42,276 nucleotides of DNA from an uncultured Lachnospiraceae bacterium (GTDB taxonomy: Bacteria; Bacillota; Clostridia; Lachnospirales; Lachnospiraceae): contig CAJUHH010000024.1 in assembly GCA_910585965.1 (NCBI GenBank), forward strand, positions 1 through 42,276, written 5' to 3'. The notes below the pieces were generated by a model. The model searched no databases. It was not told where the DNA came from and worked only from the letters and a program-made list of their open reading frames with translations. Of this stretch, positions 24,323 through 30,023 are shown in pieces. The first letter of the stretch is position 1, and each line of letters begins with the position of its first letter. The position numbers were made by a program, and so were the translations under genes.

Positions 24323-24420
24323 GGGGTACTAAGTTTTGCCAGTTGCTTTGTGCCAGCCTCAGGGGTACTTACTTTTGCCAGTTGCTTTGTATTGGCCTCT
24401 GGGGTACTGGGTTTTACCGG
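24323..24420. repeat. 39-bp tandem repeats, copy 1 (2.5 units)
   Basis: Units at 24323-24361 and 24362-24400 and a partial unit from 24401 begin with GGGGTACT and contain TTTTGCCAGTTGCTTTGT. The partial unit runs straight into a serine recombinase 3' fragment (FYRRVREYE, 24411-24440). Confidence 0.8.
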
Positions 24421-24534
24421 CGCGTGAGGGAATATGAGGGGAATACCCCGCGAACCATGTGGCAGTGGCAGTTCTATAAGGGATGGGAATGCAGGAAGCG
24501 TAAGGAAGCCGCCCTATTTGAGACTTGTAAAGAA
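24411..24534 (+). pseudogene. Serine recombinase 3' fragment
   Basis: The reading frame gives FYRRVREYE, as in the intact recombinase end at 23790-23817, then runs on with an unrelated tail to a stop at 24535-24537. It marks the left border of the second cargo module. Confidence 0.65.
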
Positions 24535-24553
24535 TAACCTTGTATGCTAAAAT
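24525..24553 (+). promoter_or_regulatory. Promoter of the structured RNA, inner copy
   Basis: TTGTAA (24525-24530), 17 bp, TAAAAT (24548-24553) with an upstream TGC extension. The same layout (TTGTAA, 17 bp, TGC-TAAAAT) occurs at 29009-29037 although the spacers differ. Confidence 0.8.
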
Positions 24554-24559
24554 GTGAGT

Positions 24560-24907
24560 TGAGAAATTCAAGGACAATACGGTGTACCACCCCGGAGAGC
24601 GCCAACTCTCCGGGGCAAGGGATGGTATCTCTACTACCACACAATACAGACAAAGTCTGCGATACACGCAAGAATTATTATAAGGTAATCGGGCATAAAA
24701 AACAATGCCTTTTGCGTGCTGTCAGGCTCTGTCTGTGCCTCATGATATAGAAACGGGGTGTAGAGTGTGGACGCATACTTGCACCCCGTTCTTGATTTCT
24801 CACTGGAGTGCGTTGGCGGCGGGCGATTTGCCGCCGGGGTACTCCCCAGTGAGGAATCGAAGTCTGGAAGGACTGCGATTAGTTGTCGTGCAATCGCAGT
24901 CCTTTTT
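24560..24907 (+). ncRNA. Structured RNA of about 350 nt, inner copy (unassigned class)
   Basis: Conserved stems in order: CCCCGGAGAG/CTCTCCGGGG (24590-24615); GGTA/TACC (24624-24638); CAGAC/GTCTG (24647-24659); CACGCAA (24665-24671) with TTGCGTG (24712-24718) enclosing GGCAT/ATGCC; AGGC/GCCT (24724-24740); AACGGGGTG/CACCCCGTT (24752-24790); CTCACTGG/CCAGTGAG (24799-24853) with an inner GGCGGC/GCCGCC; and a final terminator. The copy at 29044-29392 keeps all stems while some loops change. Its own promoter and terminator indicate an independent RNA or a strongly attenuated leader of the next gene. No open frame has a ribosome site. I do not recognise the class. Confidence 0.75.
24868..24907 (+). 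terminator. Terminator ending the structured RNA, inner copy
   Basis: AAGGACTGCGATT (24868-24880) pairs perfectly with AATCGCAGTCCTT (24892-24904), followed by T. It stands 40 bp before the next start codon. Confidence 0.85.
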
Positions 24908-24946
24908 TAATGCTTCGGGAAAATACGGAAGGAAAGGAGAACCAGT

Positions 24947-25525
24947 ATGAACAGTAATGATATTTTTAAACTTTTGGACTGTGTTGGGAGGGCTACCGCA
25001 AGAAAACTGCCTGAGATAGTGGAGCCGCTGCCTGTATGTGGGAAAACCCTGAGCAACGCCCTGTCCGCAGTAAGGCAGGGGATTGATGATTACCGCAACC
25101 AGCGGATATCCCCCGAAGAGTATGGCAGGATCCAGGCGGCATTCCATGAGACGGCCCGGGAAGAGGCGGCACAGGCAGTTCCCCCGGCCTTTATGGACTG
25201 CGTCATATTCCAATGCAAGCCGGGGTGTACCCTGACAGATGCCCAGCAGGGCATGCTGGCAGATGTCTTGGAAGGCGGGGCGGAAGAAGAAAACGATATC
25301 ATCAGCGGCTTTATTTCAAGGTATCTGGGCGGCAGTGTCTGGAGGGATGAGGACTATTACATAGGCGATGACTATGTCAGTCTCAATTTTATGGAGTATG
25401 ACGAATACCCATATGACGGGGAGGTGCTGAGCCGGCTTCAGGAAGCCCTCAATGAGGTTGTGGGATGTAAGGCATTCCAGTATTTTGTAGCATCGGGGCA
25501 TGAAGAAAGCCATGATGGATGGTGA
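24947..25525 (+). CDS. Unknown protein of the cargo module, inner copy
   Basis: A 192-aa acidic, soluble protein with no signal or membrane segment and no domain I recognise. It starts MNSNDIFKLLDCVG behind AAAGGAGAACC. It is a clear homologue of the protein at 29431-30003; conserved blocks include ATARKLPEI, AVRQGIDDYR, FMDCVIFQCKPG, TLTDAQ, DDYVSLNF, EYPYD and HEESHDGW. FMDCVIFQCKPG and a Trp at the very end are striking. It follows the structured RNA terminator by 40 bp. Its stop lies 20 bp before the lipoprotein start, so the two are co-expressed. The fixed pair suggests joint action, with this partner in the cytoplasm. Confidence 0.8.
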   Translation: MNSNDIFKLLDCVGRATARKLPEIVEPLPVCGKTLSNALSAVRQGIDDYRNQRISPEEYGRIQAAFHETAREEAAQAVPPAFMDCVIFQCKPGCTLTDAQQGMLADVLEGGAEEENDIISGFISRYLGGSVWRDEDYYIGDDYVSLNFMEYDEYPYDGEVLSRLQEALNEVVGCKAFQYFVASGHEESHDGW

Positions 25526-25545
25526 GAAAGGAAGGAGATTATCTG

Positions 25546-26385
25546 ATGAAGAGGAAAATGTTAATGAGGATGCTTGCGGCGGCTTTATCTGCCTCCCTGC
25601 TTGCGGGATGCGGCAATACCGCAAAGCCGGCTGACAGCGGCAGTGTTGTTACAGCAGGAGAAGAAGAGGGGACAGATGCGGCTGAGGAGGCGGATGTGGA
25701 AGAAGAACCCGGTTCAGAAGAATCAGAGGAAGCTGATGTAGAAGAACCCGGTGCTGGGAATGAGCCGGAGGAAGCAGATGCAGGGCAGAAATCGGAAGAG
25801 AGCGAAGTGCCGGAAGATGAGACGGAGCTGGAACCTGTCAACTGGCTGGAGGAACACGGGATAGCCATTACACCGCAGGGAGATTGGCCTGTGAATTTAT
25901 ACGGTTATGACAGTTATGTGGAAGATTATGTGTGCGATTTTGAGGCGGGTGTGAATGTTGCCATCTCAGAGACAATAGAAGGGGCAGACGAAGGCTTCAA
26001 GAAAGTGACCGCAGTGTATACAGTTGATATGAGCAATATGCCGGAAGAAGTAACTGGCTGTAGGTGGAATACCAGCTCATTTGACAGGTATACCGGCACA
26101 TACTTTAGGGGGAATGCTAAGACCAAGGATGCAGTCAGGATTGGCGATGAATACTATGATATACGGACCGAGTATGAGCAGGAGAATAATTGGCCGCTGT
26201 CCATCGTAACGTATACTGTGACTTGCCCGGCTGATTATGACGGCACAGTGTTCCAGTTTGGCTATACTTCACCAGAAAAAGGGGAGGAGTATGATAAAAA
26301 TGACTATACAGCCAGACTGTATACGATGGATGAACTGCCATATTATGGGGAAGGATATCTACGCTTCACCCTGACAGATGAATAA
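25546..26385 (+). CDS. Acidic lipoprotein of the cargo module, inner copy
   Basis: The start at 25546 is chosen with GGAAGGAG before it. The 279-aa lipoprotein has signal MKRKMLMRMLAAALSASLLAGC with lipid cysteine C22. A Glu-rich tether (about residues 40-100) is followed by a C-terminal domain (about 105-279) rich in Tyr, Asp and aromatic residues, likely beta-rich. The start WLEEHGIAIT and the PADYDGTVFQF block recur in weaker form in the lipoprotein at 30024 (YFEEHGIEVP, PESYDGLVFAV), so both belong to one fast-diverging family. It is anchored outside the cell membrane. Function unknown. Confidence 0.82.
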   Translation: MKRKMLMRMLAAALSASLLAGCGNTAKPADSGSVVTAGEEEGTDAAEEADVEEEPGSEESEEADVEEPGAGNEPEEADAGQKSEESEVPEDETELEPVNWLEEHGIAITPQGDWPVNLYGYDSYVEDYVCDFEAGVNVAISETIEGADEGFKKVTAVYTVDMSNMPEEVTGCRWNTSSFDRYTGTYFRGNAKTKDAVRIGDEYYDIRTEYEQENNWPLSIVTYTVTCPADYDGTVFQFGYTSPEKGEEYDKNDYTARLYTMDELPYYGEGYLRFTLTDE

Positions 26386-26421
26386 GATGGTACATATGTT
26401 TTGATTCTGCAAGAAACAGTC

Positions 26422-26455
26422 AAGAAAGACCTGCCCGGACGGACAGGTCTTTCTT
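26422..26455 (+). terminator. Module terminator, copy 2
   Basis: AAGAAAGACCTGCCC pairs with GGACAGGTCTTTCTT around GGAC. It ends the inner lipoprotein transcript. Confidence 0.85.
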
Positions 26456-26735
26456 GGGTTATAGATATAAAATAACATGTTTCATATACATTGTTTATTC
26501 AGATATATGTAGAGTTCTTTTATTGACAGTATAATAAGTACCCCCGGGCTTAAGGAACATTGGGGAAAAGAAAGAAGGTTACAGATATTCCCCGGATAGC
26601 TGAATAAAGACGGCTGGTATCTCTCAGGGGTGGCGGGCGGGTTCAGACCAGTATGGGGTGTGAGGCGATGCGGCCAGCGTTATGTATTGCGCCTTTGGCA
26701 GTTCACCGGCTCAGCCGGTTATGATGGGTTGCTCT

Positions 26736-26832
26736 GGGGTACTGAGTTTTGCCAGTTGCTTTGTTCCAGCCTCAGGGGTACTTGCTTTTGCCAGTTGCTT
26801 TGTGTCGGCCTTGGGGTACTGAGTTTTACTGA
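26736..26832. repeat. 39-bp tandem repeats, copy 2
   Basis: Units at 26736-26774 and 26775-26812 and a partial one from 26813, with the same GGGGTACT head and TTTTGCCAGTTGCTTTGT core as at 24323-24420. Confidence 0.8.
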
Positions 26833-26993
26833 ATGCTTCCATATGTGAAAAAACCTCCATGTGCTTCCAAAGGCCATCCAGTCTCTTGGGCTCATCCGCC
26901 GGATGGAAGCCGATGTCCATGAATCTCTGGTGAGATGGCAGTAAAACAGGGAGGCAGTTCCCACATCTTTGAGGACTGTCCGTTTCCGCTCCA

Positions 26994-27350
26994 GGGGTAG
27001 CATTTTGTCTGGAGAAATGTGCCATATGGCTTTTGACAGGAGGCAGTATCCCCTGTCACAACTTTCCCGGCTTTGTATTGAGTGGCACTTATGCAACGCG
27101 AGGCCTTACGGGGGTAGCGTTCTGTGTGGAAAAATGCGCCATATGGGATATGACGGGAGGCGGCCTCCCCTGTCACAACTTCCCCGGCCTTGTATTGAGT
27201 GGCACTTATGCAACGCGAGGCCTTACGGGGGCAGCGTTTTGTGTGGAAAAATGCGCCATATGGTATATGATGGGAGGTGGCCTCCCCTGTCACGACTTTC
27301 CCTGCCTTGTATTGAGTGGCACTTATGCAATGTAAGGTCTTCCGGGGTAG
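26994..27350. repeat. 117-bp tandem repeats, three units plus a partial one
   Basis: Units start at 26994, 27111, 27228 and (partial) 27344 with GGGGTAG or GGGGCAG; periods are 117, 117 and 116 bp. Each unit holds a strong hairpin (unit 1 TGACAGG/CCTGTCA; units 2 and 3 GGGAGG/CCTCCC) and a GTATTGAGTGGCACTTATGC segment. Open frames cross the array on both strands only because 117 is a multiple of three; they lack ribosome sites. 27361-27619 is AT-rich with short repeats and no gene. Confidence 0.85.
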
Positions 27351-27360
27351 CGCACTGAGT

Positions 27361-27445
27361 TGATTACCGTTTTTTTTGGCAAGAAAGAATTGATTAAAAA
27401 TTTGATTACCGTTTGCCCCTAAAAATAATCTTATTTTTTAATCAA
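27361..27445. repeat. AT-rich direct and inverted repeats
   Basis: TGATTACCGTTT occurs at 27361-27372 and 27403-27414. TTGATTAAAAA (27390-27400) and TTTTTAATCAA (27435-27445) form a perfect 11-bp inverted repeat. Confidence 0.55.
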
Positions 27446-27619
27446 ATATAGGGAAGCGCGTATTTGCGCCATTTTTTCCCGGGGGTACGGGAAAAGGAAA
27501 AGCCGCCCGTTGATTAATAATTTTTGATGGCGGGGGTATTCCTGAAAATTGAGGTGGTAGCGGCCTGTGCCAGTTGGCGTTCCCGCGCAAGTACGTTGTT
27601 TTGTTCAGAGAAGTTTTAT

Positions 27620-27648
27620 TTGCTAACAAGTTTTTATTGGGGTATAAT
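27620..27648 (+). promoter_or_regulatory. Promoter of the PIN-domain operon
   Basis: TTGCTA (27620-27625), 17 bp, TATAAT (27643-27648). Confidence 0.8.
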
Positions 27649-27689
27649 ATAAATATAATAATTTGTGAAACGGTAAGGTAGGCGATGGT

Positions 27690-27758
27690 ATGCTGGCAAA
27701 GTATGAAGGCCTTAGTTTGCGGGAGCAGAAGAAAGCAGAGTGGGAGGTCATGATTTGA
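27690..27758 (+). CDS. 22-codon open frame overlapping the PIN gene start
   Basis: It reads MLAKYEGLSLREQKKAEWEV and then MI. It begins after a weak GGTAGGCGA site and stops in TGA at 27756-27758, inside the TTG start region of the PIN gene. It may be the 3' remnant of a longer antitoxin-like gene, or a leader peptide that couples translation to the PIN gene. Too short to be certain. Confidence 0.4.
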   Translation: MLAKYEGLSLREQKKAEWEVMI

Positions 27759-28198
27759 GGATTTATCTTGATATGTGTTGCTATAACAGGCCATACGATG
27801 ACCAGTCACAGCTAAAAGTTGCTATGGAAACCCAGTCTAAATTGTATATTCAATCTTTGATAAAAGATAAAAAATTGGAGTTAATTGTATCATATATGCT
27901 CAGGTATGAGTGCAGTAAAAATCCGTTTGAAATGCGGCGTAATACAATTTTTGACTTTATGAGGGAGAATGCCTTTGGATATGTAGGTGATGAACGAAAA
28001 GAAGCAGTGGAGGCAAAAGCCGCTGAGATTATGAAAACAGGGGTTAAATTTAAAGATGCCTGTCATGTTGCTTCGGCAATTTATGCGAGATGTGAATATT
28101 TTATAACTACTGATGTACGACTATTAAAGTATCGTACAGAAGAGATAAAAATGGTGACACCGATAGAGTTTATTACAGATATGGAAGGGGATGAATAA
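27755..28198 (+). CDS. PIN-domain protein, probable ribonuclease toxin
   Basis: The start is TTG at 27755 with GGGAGG 7 bases before it, giving MRIYLDMCCYNRPYDDQ, the usual N-terminus of this PIN group; the GTG at 27740 has no site. The 147-aa protein has the acidic active-site set: D6 in IYLD, E in RYECSKN, D in KFKDACHVASA and D in TTDVRLLK. PIN toxins cleave RNA. Its stop directly touches the ATG of a 75-aa gene, so the two form a pair like a toxin-antitoxin module. It lies beside attR, a common place for maintenance genes. Confidence 0.85.
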   Translation: MRIYLDMCCYNRPYDDQSQLKVAMETQSKLYIQSLIKDKKLELIVSYMLRYECSKNPFEMRRNTIFDFMRENAFGYVGDERKEAVEAKAAEIMKTGVKFKDACHVASAIYARCEYFITTDVRLLKYRTEEIKMVTPIEFITDMEGDE

Positions 28199-28426
28199 AT
28201 GGCGATAAGTACTGTTGAGATTTTGAACCGGGGAATGAGATGTTTAACGGAACAGATGGGTATTGTTGAAGCGGAGCATTTTATTTCTGCAATTATTCGA
28301 GAAAAATTTGATTATACAAAATGGCAGAGGGATTATTTTGATGCTAAGACGCCAGAAGAAATCAGTGCGGAGGCATCTCATTTTGAGGCGGCACAGCCTT
28401 TTGCGGGTAAAGCAGTAAGGCTTTAA
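28199..28426 (+). CDS. Small partner of the PIN protein, possible antitoxin
   Basis: A 75-aa protein that starts directly after the PIN stop codon (TAA then ATG). It is helical and acidic, with blocks EAEHFISAIIREKFDYTKWQ and TPEEISAEA. A ribosome site (GGAAGGGGATGAA) lies inside the end of the PIN gene. No DNA-binding motif is recognised. Small proteins like this accompany PIN genes of this type in other Firmicutes, to my recollection. Its role as antitoxin is inferred from size and position only, and the toxin-first order is unusual. Confidence 0.65.
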   Translation: MAISTVEILNRGMRCLTEQMGIVEAEHFISAIIREKFDYTKWQRDYFDAKTPEEISAEASHFEAAQPFAGKAVRL

Positions 28427-28451
28427 TATGAGAAAGCGCCGCCTTTCAATC

Positions 28452-28470
28452 AGTTACACCTTTGTTACAC
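28452..28470 (+). promoter_or_regulatory. Probable integrase arm-type sites, right end
   Basis: GTTACAC at 28453-28459 and TTGTTACAC at 28462-28470, 11 bp apart and 63 bp before attR, match the left-end copies near 16934-16952. Confidence 0.45.
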
Positions 28471-28532
28471 TCATCGAGGGAAGATGGCGCAACCTCCTTT
28501 CTTTACTGGGTTTTCGGGCATTTGAGGTTAGC

Positions 28533-28554
28533 TTCGAATCCTCTAGCGCACGTT
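28533..28554 (+). repeat. attR core (tRNA-Arg 3' end copy)
   Basis: Identical to the tRNA-Arg 3' end at 16826-16847. The rest of the tRNA is absent before it. Confidence 0.9.
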
Positions 28555-28638
28555 TTTTTTGCGCTATGCGCACGTTTTTTTGCGCCATGCACACGCTTTT
28601 AGTGCTATGCACACGCTTTTAGTGCTATGCGTACGTGG
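28545..28638. repeat. 20-22-bp tandem repeats growing out of attR
   Basis: Units start at 28545, 28567, 28588, 28608 and (partial) 28628. The first is the att end AGCGCACG plus a T-run and GCGCTA. Later units drift to TGCACACGCTTTTAGTGCTA, which occurs twice in a row unchanged. They separate attR from the host copy of the tRNA terminator. Confidence 0.8.
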
Positions 28639-28649
28639 TTATTTTGGTA

Positions 28650-28689
28650 GGTGGAAATGCTGATAAAATGGGCATTCCCGCCTTTTTTT
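28650..28689 (+). terminator. Second copy of the tRNA-Arg terminator, beyond attR
   Basis: GGTGGAAATGC (28650-28660) pairs with GCATTCCCGCC (28672-28682), then seven T. About 70 bp here (through ATTTTTTGGGGTAA) match the sequence after attL at 16858-16918, so homology extends past the att core. Confidence 0.7.
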
Positions 28690-28774
28690 CTTTCGATTTT
28701 TTGGGGTAATGTTGTGATAAAGTAAAGTTGTAACAGAAGTGACTAATAAGATATAATCCAAAAAAAGCAGCGGC

Positions 28775-28947
28775 ATTCTCCGCAAAAGAAATCGATGAGA
28801 GGCTTATCGGTTTATTGAACAACATAACAAAGAATTCGGCGTCCACCCGAAAAGACCGGGTTATCGCCGTGTGAAACCGCATAAAGTCTTTGAAAACAGG
28901 CTGCGGCAGGATTTTCGTGCAGATCATGCAAACCAGAAATGGTGTAC
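28775..28947 (+). pseudogene. IS3-family transposase (OrfB) remnant
   Basis: Reading frames give IDERLIGLL and then, after a frameshift, EQHNKEFGVHPKRPGYRRV. A jump to KPHKVFENRLRQDFRADHAN and QKWCT follows, the conserved lead-in to the DDE domain. A large internal part and the whole catalytic domain are missing. Confidence 0.7.
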
Positions 28948-29014
28948 GGTTTATGACAGATGGAAATCCGGGAGCATCAAGGGGGCAGAGGCGATGCGTG
29001 ATTTATACTTGTAA
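28946..29014 (+). pseudogene. Serine recombinase 3' fragment fused to the IS3 remnant
   Basis: In frame with the transposase remnant, VYDRWKSGSIKGAEAMRDLY matches VYVRWKSGRIKGVEAMREL of the intact recombinase at 23257. It ends at a TAA that forms part of the -35 box of the outer RNA promoter. Confidence 0.7.
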
Positions 29015-29037
29015 TGCGGTTTGGGGTATGCTAAAAT
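29009..29037 (+). promoter_or_regulatory. Promoter of the structured RNA, outer copy
   Basis: TTGTAA (29009-29014), 17 bp, TAAAAT (29032-29037), again with TGC before the -10. Confidence 0.8.
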
Positions 29038-29043
29038 GTGAGT

Positions 29044-29392
29044 TGAGAAATTCAAGGACGATAAGGTGTACCACCCCGGAGAGCGCCAACTCTCCGGGGC
29101 AAGGGATGGTAACTTCACTACCACACGATACAGACCAAGTCTGCGATACACGCAAGAATTATTATAAGATAATCGGGCATAAAAAACAATGCCTTTTGCG
29201 TGTTGTCAGGCTCAGTCTGTGCCTCATGATATAAAAACGGGGTGTAGAGTGTGGACGCATGCTTGCACCCCGTTCTTGATTTCTCACTGGAGTGCGTTTG
29301 CGGCGGGCAGTTTGCCGCCGGGGTACTCCCCAGTGAGGAATCGGAGTTTGAAAGGACTGCGATTAGTTGTCATGCATCGCGGTTCTTTTTTT
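29044..29392 (+). ncRNA. Structured RNA of about 350 nt, outer copy
   Basis: Highly similar to 24560-24907. It keeps the CCCCGGAGAG/CTCTCCGGGG stem (29074-29099), the GGTA/TACC hairpin with a different loop (ACTTCAC instead of TCTCTAC), the AACGGGGTG/CACCCCGTT stem, the CTCACTGG/CCAGTGAG stem and a terminator (29353-29392) in which base changes keep pairing through G-U. Stem retention with loop change supports selection on structure. It precedes the outer copy of the unknown protein gene by 38 bp. Confidence 0.75.
29353..29392 (+). terminator. Terminator ending the structured RNA, outer copy
   Basis: AGGACTGCGAT pairs with ATCGCGGTTCT, partly through G-U, followed by a T-run. Confidence 0.75.
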
Positions 29393-29430
29393 ATACTTCG
29401 ATAAAATACGAGATAGGGAAGGAGAAAAGC

Positions 29431-30003
29431 GTGAACAGCAATGATATTTTTGAACTTCTGGTATGCGTTGGCAAAGCCACCGCAAGAAAACTGCCGGAGA
29501 TTATTGAGCCACTTCCAGTATACGGGAAAACGCTGGGCAGTGCTTTGGCCGCAGTAAGACAGGGGATTGATGATTACCGAAGCCAGAGGATATCATCTGA
29601 GGAATATGGAAGGATTCAGACAGCATTCCATGATACCGTCCAAAAAGAAGCGGCACAGGCAGAGACTCCGTCCTTTATGGACTGCGTCATATTCCAATGC
29701 AAGCCGGGGTACACCCTGACAGATGCCCAAAAAAGTATGCTGGCAGATATCTTTGAAGGCGAAGAAGAAAATGATGTCGTCAGCAGCTTTATTTCGGACT
29801 ATATGGGCGGCACTGCCTGTGAAGGCGATGACTATTCCATAGGCAGCGACTATGTCAGCCTTAATTTTTTTGAGCATGAGGAATATCCCTATGACAAAGA
29901 AGCGTTAAGCCAGCTCCAGAAAGCCCTTGATGAGATTGTAGGATGTGAAGCATTCCAGTATTTTGCCGCATGGGGGCATGAAGAAAGCCACGATGGATGG
30001 TGA
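29431..30003 (+). CDS. Unknown protein of the cargo module, outer copy
   Basis: The start is GTG at 29431 with GGGAAGGAGAAA before it, chosen because VNSNDIFELL matches MNSNDIFKLL of the inner copy. The 190-aa protein is strongly similar along its whole length to the protein at 24947, with the same FMDCVIFQCKPG, TLTDAQ, DYVSLNF and HEESHDGW blocks. The acidic middle loop is shorter and differs. The reading frame is intact, so this copy is probably functional although it lies outside attR. The lipoprotein start follows its stop by 20 bp, as in the inner copy. Confidence 0.8.
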   Translation: MNSNDIFELLVCVGKATARKLPEIIEPLPVYGKTLGSALAAVRQGIDDYRSQRISSEEYGRIQTAFHDTVQKEAAQAETPSFMDCVIFQCKPGYTLTDAQKSMLADIFEGEEENDVVSSFISDYMGGTACEGDDYSIGSDYVSLNFFEHEEYPYDKEALSQLQKALDEIVGCEAFQYFAAWGHEESHDGW

Positions 30004-30023
30004 ACGTGAAAGGAGATTATTTG

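Larger units (their letters stand above)
23990..24422. repeat. Long direct repeat copy 1 (non-coding, about 430 bp)
   Basis: This block matches 26403-26833 almost throughout. It includes the module terminator, an AT-rich part with CAGATATATGTAGAGTTC, the ATTCCCCGGATAGCTGAATAA segment in near-identical form and the 39-bp tandem repeats at its end. The copies differ by scattered substitutions and small indels. No coding sequence is seen in it. Confidence 0.8.
26403..26833. repeat. Long direct repeat copy 2 (non-coding, about 430 bp)
   Basis: Second copy of the block at 23990-24422, directly after the inner lipoprotein gene. Both copies lie downstream of a lipoprotein 3' end, so the block belongs to the module. 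No gene is visible in it. Confidence 0.8.
16826..28554. mobile_element. Integrated element in tRNA-Arg, about 11.7 kb
   Basis: Bounded by identical 22-bp copies of the tRNA-Arg 3' end at 16826-16847 (attL) and 28533-28554 (attR). A tyrosine recombinase gene lies next to attL with its 3' end facing it. The cargo comprises an adenine methyltransferase, two iteron-like arrays, amidoligase and GGCT-XRE genes, a degenerate and an intact serine recombinase, a structured RNA with two cargo genes, tandem repeat families and a PIN-domain pair. No conjugation, capsid or replication-initiator gene is visible, so it may be mobilised by other elements. The cargo module also occurs just outside attR, so the history is more complex than one insertion. 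Confidence 0.85.

Noticed and set aside
26969..27358. Open frames across the 117-bp repeats on both strands
   Set aside because: They exist because the repeat length is a multiple of three; no ribosome sites and odd, Cys/His-rich repeat peptides.
28533..28554. A second tRNA-Arg gene
   Set aside because: Only the last part of the T-arm and the 3' acceptor strand are present; it is an att copy.
28428..28622. 64-codon frame crossing attR
   Set aside because: It runs through the att core and the tandem repeats and has no ribosome site.
28775..28947. A functional IS3 insertion sequence
   Set aside because: Frameshift, internal deletion, no DDE catalytic domain and no visible terminal inverted repeats.
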